Positions 34,673 to 44,252 of a stretch of 64,000 nucleotides of DNA are shown here, in pieces. The first letter of the stretch is position 1. Every line of letters starts with the position of its first letter. The stretch spans positions 95,811,319 to 95,875,318 of the forward strand of contig CP136066.1 in the NCBI GenBank assembly GCA_032622095.1. The letters are read 5' to 3'. Below the pieces are notes generated by a model. It did not search any database. It saw nothing but the letters and a program-made list of their open reading frames with translations, and was not told the DNA's origin. The DNA comes from Siphonodentalium dalli. Its lineage: Eukaryota; Mollusca; Scaphopoda; Gadilida; Siphonodentaliidae. Position numbers and translations under genes: made by a program.

Positions 34673-34753
34673 GTGGCTATCGCTTTCCACGATATAACAT
34701 GACATCTCTATTGATTAACACATCCTTGAGTTATTGTGGAAAGCGATAGCCAC
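34673..34753. repeat. FB1 central hairpin
   Basis: GTGGCTATCGCTTTCCAC (34673-34690) and its exact reverse complement (34736-34753) enclose 45 bases. FB2 keeps one stem half (about 47330-47345), followed by a version of the loop in the opposite orientation (AGTAACTCAATG...). Confidence 0.9.
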
Positions 34754-35354
34754 TCAAGGTACATATGTACAACCCACCCATTACCCCAGTCACTCCATAT
34801 GTACATAAACACCACACAAATGACAACATGGTCACCCACTTTATACACGTACATGTACTAGTACACCTGATCATACAGCCATACTTGGTTATACCCGTAC
34901 ATACCACAAATGACGATACAGCCACGAGTCACCATGCATGAACACCTACACCCGACCATATAGTCACTCTATGTATACATATTCACTACATTCACGATCA
35001 TACAGTCACTCAATGTATACATATTCACCTCACATGGACCATACAGCCACTGCATGTATACCTATTCGCCATACCATGACCATGGAGTAAATCCAGGTTT
35101 ACATATGCACATCACCAATGATGAGCCCTTCCAGATATACCAATATCCGCACATACGACCACTCATAAGTTCCATACTTGCCATACTCATATACGCCATC
35201 CATGATAATAAATCTACTCCCCATACACCACCAATGATAACACATCCACAACATATATAAATATACGCCCCACCGTTACCAACAGGGCACTCCCTATATA
35301 CCCACACACCATCCATGACCATACAATAACTCCCTGTATACCTATTATCCTCAT
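34754..35354 (-). repeat. Minisatellite, right half of the FB1 core
   Basis: It has the same unit as 33011-34672 in reverse orientation, but only about 600 bp against 1660 bp, so the two halves have changed length independently. Confidence 0.85.
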
Positions 35355-37311
35355 ATATGGTCATAACTCCCTGGCTACCATCTTGGCTTCCACCCTGTAT
35401 CCAGTTGATAATTTTTTATCATAATGGGTCAGAATACCCACATATCATGGTTCATCTCAGTTCAGTCTCAAAGTTCTGCCCATTTCCTTTCAATAATATG
35501 GTTCTCCGCAAAATTCCATACTGCAACTTTAAAATGAATTTGTCATGCCCCATACGGAACTGGGACAAACATAATAGAACGTAGTTGTCAGTTAATTACA
35601 TTGTAACTAACACGTACAATAACCAAGTGAGTCACAATTTGCCACTTTTTTTCGGATAACGCAGAGAATAATGTTCGGGATATGTTAACTTTTAACTTTT
35701 TACAAATTTGGTTGCCATTTTGGAAGCCATCTTGAGCAATTTAGTCCATAAACACCGTAGTGTGACACATTTAAGATAGACCAAAACAATAAACACCTTT
35801 CAATCCAAAGATAGTTACATTTTACTTGAACAAATGGTCGAACCCCGAAAAGTGAATTCTTGCCAATATTTATGTCCAATATTTCTGGTAAATGTCAGTG
35901 GTGACAATAGTAAAAATGATCCATGGTACATCAGACATATTAGTATGCAATGTATAGAAAACAGATTAGCCAATTGTGTACATCAACCACAACTTGTAAC
36001 CGATTGCAGGACACCCTGGGGCAATATTTACCATTTTCCATATTTTAGCGGCCATTTTCGCAGCCATTTTGAGCCAAGGTAAGATTTATGGTTCCAGAGA
36101 TTTGGAATATGCATAGGTAATGATATGCCTCACTTACATTACAATGTTCTTTTCATTTCTTGTTGAAATATGACTAGAATCTCAATTGTGATTTTTTTGT
36201 AAAATTTTGTACTGCGTTCTGTAAAATCGAATTTTTGAGGGATCGGAAGGGGTTAGGACCCCAATCATTGCATATTTAATTGCTCCAATGATCAGATAAT
36301 ATAAAAAACACAAAATAAAGTTGCATTACTCAACCAGTTCCAAACAGCATGAATTGATCTAGAAGATATTTGTGAAAACATATTTTCAACTTCCGGCAGC
36401 CATTTTGGCGGCCATCTTGGATGGTGAGTTTCAAGTTTGGCCCAAAAAAGTGTCATTATGTCTTAGCTTCACGAAAATATATACATTTGTATACATTTTA
36501 CTAGATTGTCCCGCTATAATTTTCATAAAACTGGCTCACTTATAGTTCTAGAAAATGGATCGGGTTGTGTGGGGGGGGGGGAGGGAGGTAACAAGTCTCG
36601 TTCTTATCAGAAAACGACATGAATATATATTTCTTATGTTGATCGTATCGATTTAGGGATGTATTGGTTGTAATAGTGCAACGTTCCAGGGGTCTACGCA
36701 CATATACACACGTTGGACGAATGCAATCATGTAAATAAAAGGGTTTTTTTTACGTTTTGAGGGGTGACCCGATGACCCCCTTCTTATCTTAAAACCCCAG
36801 GAAAAGTTGCTTCTTAAGTTGTGTTTTTATAATTAGTATATATCAAAGTACTTTGAGACCAAAAATTGTGGATGTACGCGAAAGTGTAAAAAAAAGTGAA
36901 AAATCACGTTTTGGGGTTCAGCATGGGACCCCCTTTCTTATCTGAAAACCCCAGGAAAATCCCTTTCTTAAGTTGTGTTTTCTTAATGAGTACACTTAGG
37001 AGTATCATCAAACCAAAATTCATCGATGTACGCGGAAGTGTAAATAGAAGTGATTTTTTGCACTTTTTGGGGTTCAGCAGCCCCTAAACCCCAGGAATGC
37101 GCAACTTAAGAAATCGGTTTTTCAGAATGTTCCATTGTTGGTACCAACTTTAGGGGGTTAAACCTTTTGTGTAAATGTGTAAAATGTGTAAAAGTGTAAA
37201 TAGAACATATGCGGGCTCCCCAACTAATAGGCCAAGACTAGATATCTTGATTAGTTAAAGTGCTACGTTGAAAAACACAGGCGTCAAGCTTACGTTAATT
37301 AGTGAATACAA

Positions 37312-38032
37312 TTTAGTTTACCATTGTTTGGGTTTCTGATATCCTTGGCGAAGGTATCAGCGGATCCTGGATTAAATGCGTATAGTGCTGTCTTACTTTC
37401 AAGTTTATTCCACAATCTCACAACATCCGGAACGAAACTGAATTTGTAGACGTCAGAGTAGCCAAAATGGATGTCTCGACAATCGAGTTTGGCGTGACGA
37501 CTTTAAGCGGTGGTTTTTTTTAGGTTGTCCAAAGGAAGAGATGATACTTTAATGAGACCTTTTCGGAAGAGAATAATCTTGTTTTCTATTCTTCTTTGTG
37601 TGAGACGTTTCCAATCCAAATGATTTAGAATTGCGGTTATTGGACCAGGTTCATATGTATAGTTTCCAGAACAGAATATATGCCGAATTTGATCAAGTTC
37701 GTGAATAAGGTTGTCGTAATAAGGATCTCACGCAGAGGAGGCATATTCAATTATCGGAAGAACTGGTCCGAAGTAGGCTTTCTCTCTTATGTCTTTGTGA
37801 CAGCCATGAAGATTTCTTTTGAGAAGTCCGAGATCGCGATTTGCCTTTGCCTCGTATTTATATGTTTGTTGCAGCTTAGATCGGATGATATCTGAACACC
37901 AAGATATTTCATAGAGTCCACTACTTCAAGTTCAACACCACATAAGTTATATGGTCGGAACATAAAATGTTTCGTTTTACGAGTGAGGTGCATAATATTA
38001 CACTTCACCGGTTGAAATCTCATACCCATGCA
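37312..38032 (-). pseudogene. RT relic, locus 2 copy
   Basis: It mirrors 2571-3308 with the same 80-codon open start (38029-37787) and the same downstream frame breaks. Confidence 0.8.
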
Positions 38033-38105
38033 TCGTTACATGTACAAGGTTAATTTATGTTTTCCCTCGCAAAGGCTTAATTGTGCACTGCATTACTGTA
38101 CTCAC

Positions 38106-38150
38106 TTTCAAAGAAGGATTTCCTCGTAGGTTCACAAGAATAAGCAAACT
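38106..38150 (-). other. GGY2 exon 1, predicted non-coding
   Basis: It is the mirror of 2453-2497, with the same GAAA|GTGAGT donor. Confidence 0.45.
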
Positions 38151-38186
38151 GATGTGTAACTTCCTCGCTGTGCTTCGTATTTTATA
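38146..38186 (-). promoter_or_regulatory. Predicted core promoter of GGY2
   Basis: TATAAAA is at 38186-38180 and TCAGTTT at 38152-38146 on the minus strand. Two extra bases lie between the boxes compared with GGY1. Confidence 0.5.
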
Positions 38187-40568
38187 CCCACAACCGTTCC
38201 CTTGAATGATTGGACTTTTCTATATTATATATTGTTGAGGTGATGGTTTGTCGTTTTGGCCCAAATCCATCAATCAATGGTCAAGTATATTGTAAGGCTA
38301 TGCGCTCATCTCTTGCAACCTCTGGGTGACAATGGACACATCACGTTGTGATCAATTGGTGACAATTAGGTGTATAAGGGTACATTCATATACACTCGTA
38401 AGTTTGCACGGTATGTGTGTTTTAATGTTGTACAGGCATTTCGTCGCAGAAAACGGTAAGGTGCCTGAATATATGAACAGAATCATGCACATAAAATGCA
38501 TTTGCACCACAGCTAACTATACGTGAGTTTGTAAGCTCTATGTAGTTCTACCTGTAGCGATGCTACCGAACTTTACCTGTAACTATCATGAAATTATGTC
38601 GCAAGAATCTATCATGCAGGTATTTTAAAGCATTGTGTTAGTAGCACCGTTATATACATTTGGAACTATAGGCGCAAAACTGGACGTTTAGAGTATTTCT
38701 TCAAGTTTCTACAGGGGTGGGGGGGGCTCAGAAAACAATTTCCGGACACTGGGCGCTTTTTTATATTTTCCGCCCTCTGTGTACCCACCACCCCCTAATT
38801 TTAAATTTTTTCCGATTCTGAGATAGGGACCTACCCCCTCCAAACTGCTTCAGTTTTCCTGGTCTTACCCGGTGATTGTTCCTTATCATGATTATAGGAG
38901 CATTCCTACTTTTTATTTAACAACAAGACTGTACAGTTTCAAAACAATTCTCCAATAAATGTGGGCTGTAGGGTATGCTGATAGATTTACATTTGAAATC
39001 CAAGATGGCTGCTGGTGGCCATGTTTGTTTTAAACAAATTTTGGGGGGAAAAGGGAGGCACCCATCTAGAGGTCACTTCGAATATCCATATGTAGCTTGG
39101 TGACGATTGGATGACAAATGTAACCTGTAAGGTGTGCTAAAGGATTTGGTCATACAAAGAGTAAAATCCAAGATGGCCGCTGGCAGCCCCTTTTTTAAAC
39201 AAAATTCGGGGGGAAATAGGCACCCGGTTGGTGATGACCAGATGAGGTATAAGCTCTGCAGAGTGTATTAAAGGATTAGTGATGCAACGAGTAAAATCCA
39301 AGATGGCTGCCAGTGGCCATATTTTTCATAAAAAATCATTCAAATTTGACAGCTCTCATCTAGAGGTGATCCAATACCCATGTATCGGATATTGTTGAAA
39401 TCGGTCAAAGTTTGTTTTAACACCTTTGTTTTATTTTATTATGTTTTTTTTGAATAATCAATTTTTTTTATTTAAAGAGTTCAGTGAAGAGTTTACATTT
39501 ATTTGAAGAATCTATTATTGTGTTATGTTACATTTATATCAAGTTGAATAAATGATTTTAATAGAAGTATCTAAATCTGAGCCTGTCCATGTCCATGTGC
39601 ATTGATAGACCCTTGATGAAAACATTTAGCAAGCTGACCTTTTTATTACCCCTTGGTGTCATCCCTCATTATTAACTGATGATGAACTCAAACCCCCTAC
39701 CAATAGTTAAGTGCATACATAATTACATACTAGAAGCATTCTTAAAACCTTTTTTCCCATTATTTTGAAGAAATATGACTCTAGGACAAAATTAACAGGC
39801 CCAGAACAAATTGTGTACGCCGGGCTGCTGAACCACCCACCCACCCCCGCCTAGTGTTCGGAAGAATTTCCTGGTTTCTATCAGTATTTTCGCCTAAAAG
39901 ATTGATGTGATATTCTCAGAGTTCAAAGCCGACAAACCAAAATCATTAGTTCTTTCTGTCGTTTTAAGATTAAAGTAAACGTTACCGACTCGGAACTACC
40001 GAAATTTATATGAACTACATGGAGTGATTTGCTGGCATATCATGTATTTCAATTGACAACAAGAGAATGAGATTCGAATTTGTAATTTGAAGATTAGTAC
40101 GCACAAAAAGTCCGGAAAATAATTTGTCAGCACGAAGAGTGATTATGCAGCTGGCAGTCAAGTGTGAGTTAATGGGGATAATACTATCATACTCACCGAA
40201 GCGGAGTTTTAAGCAACTGGGGTAAGCAATGCGTTCCATATTTCCAGTTTAGTTATAGATATTTAAAGAAAAAGTGAATGAAAGCCAGGATCAGCAGAAA
40301 TCGTGAAGTTGCAGCTTGCAGGCGATTGTTTTTAAATAACAAGCAGCCTTCACTTTTTGAAAAATAACCACTAAATTACTACAAAGTAAAAAAAAAACAA
40401 CACTCATTGTGCACTGACGTAGATGTATTCGAATACCTGCGAAATAATATGACGACACAAAAGGAGGAACAGTTGAGTTGTGTTATGTTGAAAATTACAA
40501 TTCCTACTGTTTCTGGACTAATAGGTCACACTCAGAACTCACATTCGTGAATCAGCATGATCAGACAT
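38187..40568. other. Gene-poor 5' flank of GGY2
   Basis: It mirrors 1-2418. It holds the three GCCATCTT modules (about 38960-39340, here read as AAGATGGC) and poly-G/poly-A runs. No gene is supported. Confidence 0.6.
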
Positions 40569-41090
40569 TACTCAGTCTCAAATATGGCACATCCTGTACC
40601 CTAACTGTATTATAGTGTATAGTATACCATGTACTTATACTTACTATACTACAGTACACATATTCTCAAAATAAGTGTCCCCTCGACCGCGTTGTAACCG
40701 CCGTGCGATTGCGTTGAACAATGACCGTCAATCCGGTTCAATTGTTAACGCAACGTGGTTCCAATATGTGACCCGCCATATCAAATCCAGTCGTAAGTCG
40801 GGATTTTTTTTACCCTGTGCCAATGCATTCTCTTATATATGCGAGTCGACCTATGCATTGGCCTAACAATTTTTTACAATTTTAATAATTTTTCTTGTAT
40901 TCTTTAACAATTTTATAATTTCACCCATACAGAGCCCCAGACAAACATGAGCAGACAACACTCTTCTATATGCTTCTATATATGTGTGGGGCTCCCTGCA
41001 AGGTAATGGGTGTTTTTTTTATTTTATGTCCTAAAAATTGTCAGGGGATTTCATCGGGTAAATTTTTCCGCCAGAAACAAAAAATTTAAA

Positions 41091-41260
41091 AATTCCGAAA
41101 AAAAAAATATTACATTAAAAAAACATTAAATTAATATTAAAAAATAAACATGTCATAAAATGTCATGTTTCGGAAAAAATTCCGAAAAAAATATATTACA
41201 TTTAAAAAACATTAAATTAATATTAAAAAATAAACATGTCATAAAATGTCATGTTTCGGA
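41091..41260 (+). repeat. 86-bp tandem pair with a CATGTCATAAAATGTCATG dyad
   Basis: CATGTCATAAAATG begins at 41149 and again at 41235. Each unit starts with AATTCCGAAAAAAA and ends with GTTTCGGA. Confidence 0.8.
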
Positions 41261-41297
41261 CAAACGCCGCCGGTGGCGGGCTAACCTGCTAGTATTA

Positions 41298-41368
41298 TAT
41301 AATTACAATCATGGGTATATAATATATGATCTTGAGCGCGTTACCATTTCTGACATTGGTTTTCTTGT
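41298..41368 (+). other. 71-bp fragment of the GGY locus outside the palindrome
   Basis: It matches 22421-22491 with one mismatch seen (ATTTC for GTTTC), including GATCTTGAGCGCGTTACC. The matching segment lies in the middle of the locus, so this is an isolated patch without visible transposon ends. Confidence 0.8.
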
Positions 41369-41639
41369 CTCTACTTGTCCGGATACAGCTCTCCTCCAGC
41401 GAACCAAAATAACTTTGTGGATGGAGTAAATAATAATTCTGAGGCATGGTGGAACTATATATAACAGTGATATTATATAATTCTGTTAGCGTATATAGTG
41501 TTCAACGTCACTTGAGGTTCAATACATAAATAAACTGTGAATGATTATCAATGCCTATTCATTTATTGGAAGAAGTAATGTGACAAACACGACCAGCGAA
41601 TATTCGTTCGGAAATATATAACACTAGCAGGTGACCCGA

Positions 41640-41895
41640 CTTCTTCCGAGATTTGACCTTTTTGAAGGTCAAGGTCAGATAGGGGTAACGATTTGACCCG
41701 CCCAAAACACTCCCCGGACAAAAGTACCCCTATGTATAAAATTTCGTCGAAATCCGTACGTTTTACCCGATTTGACCTTGAATTGACCATTTTGAAGGTC
41801 AATGTCAGGTCGGGTCACGATTTGACCCGTCTAAAACACTCCCCCGACAAAAGTATTCTTAGGTATCAAATTTCGTCGAAATCCGTTAATTTTTT
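41640..41895 (+). repeat. Tandem pair with AAGGTCA motifs
   Basis: Two units of about 130 bp, each containing TTTTGAAGGTCAAGGTCAG or TTTTGAAGGTCAATGTCAGG, CACGATTTGACCC-like and AAATTTCGTCGAAATCCGT blocks. Confidence 0.8.
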
Positions 41896-42716
41896 AATTT
41901 AATTTGAGTTAATTCTGCCTTTTTAATCAAGAGAAATGATGGTACCCGTCCTGTGGTGGTACCCGTCCCTAAAAGAGGTACGTTTGTGGGTACCCGTTTC
42001 AAGGTGAAGATCACCTCGGGCGGAAAAACTTACCCGATGAAAGTACCCGTTTCAAGGTGAAGATCACCTCGGGCGGAAAAAACATACCCTATGAAAATCT
42101 CCCCCGTTCATTGGAACCCCTAAGTACGAAGACAGACATAAGAACCACACAACACGCTCATGTCTGGATCAGACACACTCACGTCTGGTCCCAGACATAA
42201 GAATAACACTACACGCATACGCTCTTTATCAACGACACTGCGGATACGAACGCTCTTTAACTATCGACGCGATTAACTTCACAGTGCCAAGGACGGTCAT
42301 TTTGGTGACTGGTGTGGAGAAAGGGCCGGTGCTCGGAGCTTCTCCAAAACGGCGGTAAACACTGCCCGTGGCCTTTTATCCTTAGATTGGAAGTTTGAGC
42401 TCAATCGGTCCAGCCGTTTTCTCGGCCATAGCTAACAGACAAACAGATAGAAGTCCCAAAATATATATTAGACTATAAAACTCCCAACTGGACTCCCCAT
42501 CGGCCCAAATGGAAATTTAAGCTTGCACGACCCATGGCACCCTTGATGTTGCAATTTCAAAACTCGTATCTCAATCTATCCAACACTAGGAACTTGATAT
42601 ATAGTGGCTCTATAATATGCCCGCGAGTAAGATACCAACACGTACATGGACACATTTAAAGGGAATGTTCATATAAGTAATTCAACACCGTCCGTAAAAG
42701 TCGGTAATTTATTGCA

Positions 42717-44036
42717 ATGTATCGACCCTTGTTAGGTCATCCCGCTATAATGTATCGACCCTTGTTATGTCATCCCGCTATAATGTATCGACCCTTGTTA
42801 GGTCATCCCGCTATAATGTATCGACCATTGTTAGGTCATCCCGCTATAATGTATCGACCCTTGTTAGGTCATCCCGCTATAATGTATCGACCCTTGTTAG
42901 GTCATCCCGCTATAATGTATCGACCCTTGTTAGGTCATCCCGCTATAATGTATCGACCCTTGTTAGGTCATCCCGCTATAATGTATCGACCCTTGTTAGG
43001 TCATCCCGCTATAATGTATCGACCCTTGTTAGGTCATCCCGCTATAATGTATCGACCCTTGTTAGGTCATCCCGCTATAATGTATAGACCCTTGTTAGGT
43101 CATCCCGCTATAATGTATCGGCCCTTGTTAGGTCATCCCGCTATACTGTATCGACCCTTGTTAGGTCATCCCGCTATAATGTATCGACCCTTGTTAGGTC
43201 ATCCCGCTATAATGTATCGACCATTGTTAGGTCATCCCGCTATAATGTATCGACCCTTGTTAGGTCATCCCGCTATAATGTATCGACCCTTGTTAGGTCA
43301 TCCCGCTATAATGTATCGACCATTGTTAGGTCATCCCGCTATAATGTATCGACCATTGTTAGGTCATCCCGCTATAATGTATCGACCCTTGTTAGGTCAT
43401 CCCGCTATAATGTATCGACCCTTGTTAGGTCATCCCGCTATAATGTATCGACCATTGTTAGGTCATCCCGCTATAATGTATCGACCCTTGTTAGGTCATC
43501 CCGCTATAATGTATCGACCCTTGTTAGGTCATCCCGCTATAATGTATCGACCCTTGTTAGGTCACCCCGCTATAATGTATCGACCCTTGTTAGGTCATCC
43601 CGCTATAATGTATCGACCCTTGTTAGGTCATCCCGCTATAATGTATCGACCCTTGTTAGGTCATCCCGCTATAATGTATCGACCCTTGTTAGGTCATCCC
43701 GCTATAATGTATCGACCCTTGTTATGTCATCCCGCTATAATGTATCGACCCTTGTTAGGTCATCCCGCTATAATGTATCGACCCTTGTTAGGTCATCCCG
43801 CTATAATGTATCGACCATTGTTAGGTCATCCCGCTATAATGTTTCGACCCTTGTTAGGTCATCCCGCTATAATGTATCGACCCTTGTTAGGTCATCCCGC
43901 TATAATGTATCGACCCTTGTTAGGTCATCCCTCTATAATGTATCGACCCTTGTTAGGTCATCCCGCTATAATGTATCGACCCTTGTTAGGTCATCCCGCT
44001 ATAATGTATCGACCCTTGTTATGTCATCCCGCTATA
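42717..44036 (+). repeat. 33-bp minisatellite, exactly 40 units
   Basis: The unit is ATGTATCGACCCTTGTTAGG followed by TCATCCCGCTATA. From 42717 the phase is kept without one indel for 1320 bp, and units differ only by single-base changes such as CCCTTG/CCATTG and TTAGG/TTATG (units 2, 31 and 40). Because 33 is a multiple of three and the unit lacks stops in two frames, it yields a 448-codon frame of MYRPLLGHPAI repeats and a second open frame. I see no promoter, splice signals or leader, so it is annotated as a satellite, not a gene. Confidence 0.95.
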
Positions 44037-44252
44037 ATGTCAATTTCCAATTTCATTGTCTAATTAGATCGACTCGACGAAAAGCCATTATCAATAGAGC
44101 TTGAACTGCATGTAGACCCCCCTCCCCCTATGCGGATTTTTGGTGGTTATGATACATGTATCTTTGTAGAACTATATCAGTCCTTCAATTTGCCGGTTGT
44201 TTGCCATCTGGCGATGGGGGCTTTATAGAGTTATCGGTCTTTGAATTAAAGA

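Larger units (their letters stand above)
31120..37227. mobile_element. 6.1-kb foldback element FB1 inserted in GGY2 intron 1
   Basis: The empty site in locus 1 reads ATTATATAGGCC (about 3400). In locus 2 it is split, with TA on both sides. The termini TAGTTAGGGAGCCCGCATATG and TTAGTTGGGGAGCCCGCATA continue into inverted arms of about 1.9 kb (31120-33010 and 35355-37227), paired coordinates summing to about 68330-68360. The middle is a minisatellite in opposite orientations around a short hairpin. It contains no ORF with transposase character, so it is non-autonomous. The superfamily is unknown. Confidence 0.85.
29113..38105 (-). other. GGY2 intron 1, enlarged by the foldback element
   Basis: The donor GT is at 38105-38104 and the acceptor AG is just before 29112. 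It equals GGY1 intron 1 plus 31120-37227, tripling the intron to about 9 kb. It also includes the hairpin 29800-29905 and the RT relic 37312-38032. Confidence 0.5.
17345..40568 (-). repeat. Right arm of the giant inverted repeat (locus 2)
   Basis: This is the reverse complement of 1-17295, interrupted by the foldback insertion 31120-37227. It carries GGY2 on the minus strand. It differs from the left arm by single-base changes, one octapeptide fewer in GGY2, three more CAA triplets at 21925-21950, a small deletion near 25510 and the large insertion. It is also co-linear with 49181-64000 at an offset of about 31.88 kb. Confidence 0.95.
40569..42716. other. Sequence between the right arm and the 33-bp satellite
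   Basis: No gene is supported. From left to right it holds a fragment of the TTAA MITE interior (about 40812-40870), an 86-bp tandem pair (about 41091-41260), a 71-bp patch of locus sequence (41298-41368), a tandem pair with AAGGTCA motifs (41640-41895), a pair of ACCCGTTTCAAGGTGAAGAT units (about 41990-42085), and a tail with CAGCCGTTTTCTCGG followed by ACAGACAAACAGATAGAAG (about 42410-42450) that resembles retrotransposon 3' ends of marine invertebrates. Confidence 0.6.

Noticed and set aside
33126-34925. Many ORFs of 60-130 codons in the foldback minisatellite
   Set aside because: They are rich in His, Tyr and Thr or Met, Val and Cys because of the TATACATGG unit, occur on both strands, and shift between units.
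1-40568. Palindrome as a missed-adapter long-read artefact
   Set aside because: Such artefacts give arms identical apart from read error. Here the arms differ by a clean 6.1-kb element insertion, in-register repeat-unit changes and a templated patch. Haplotype misjoining is not excluded and is left for read mapping.
42717-44036. CRISPR-like regularly spaced array
   Set aside because: The units are head-to-tail without spacers, in eukaryotic sequence.
42717-44063. A 448-codon protein made of MYRPLLGHPAI repeats
   Set aside because: It is a 33-bp satellite. The frame exists only because the period is a multiple of three and lacks stops. A second frame is open too, there is no leader or splice signal, and the last 8 codons are flanking DNA.
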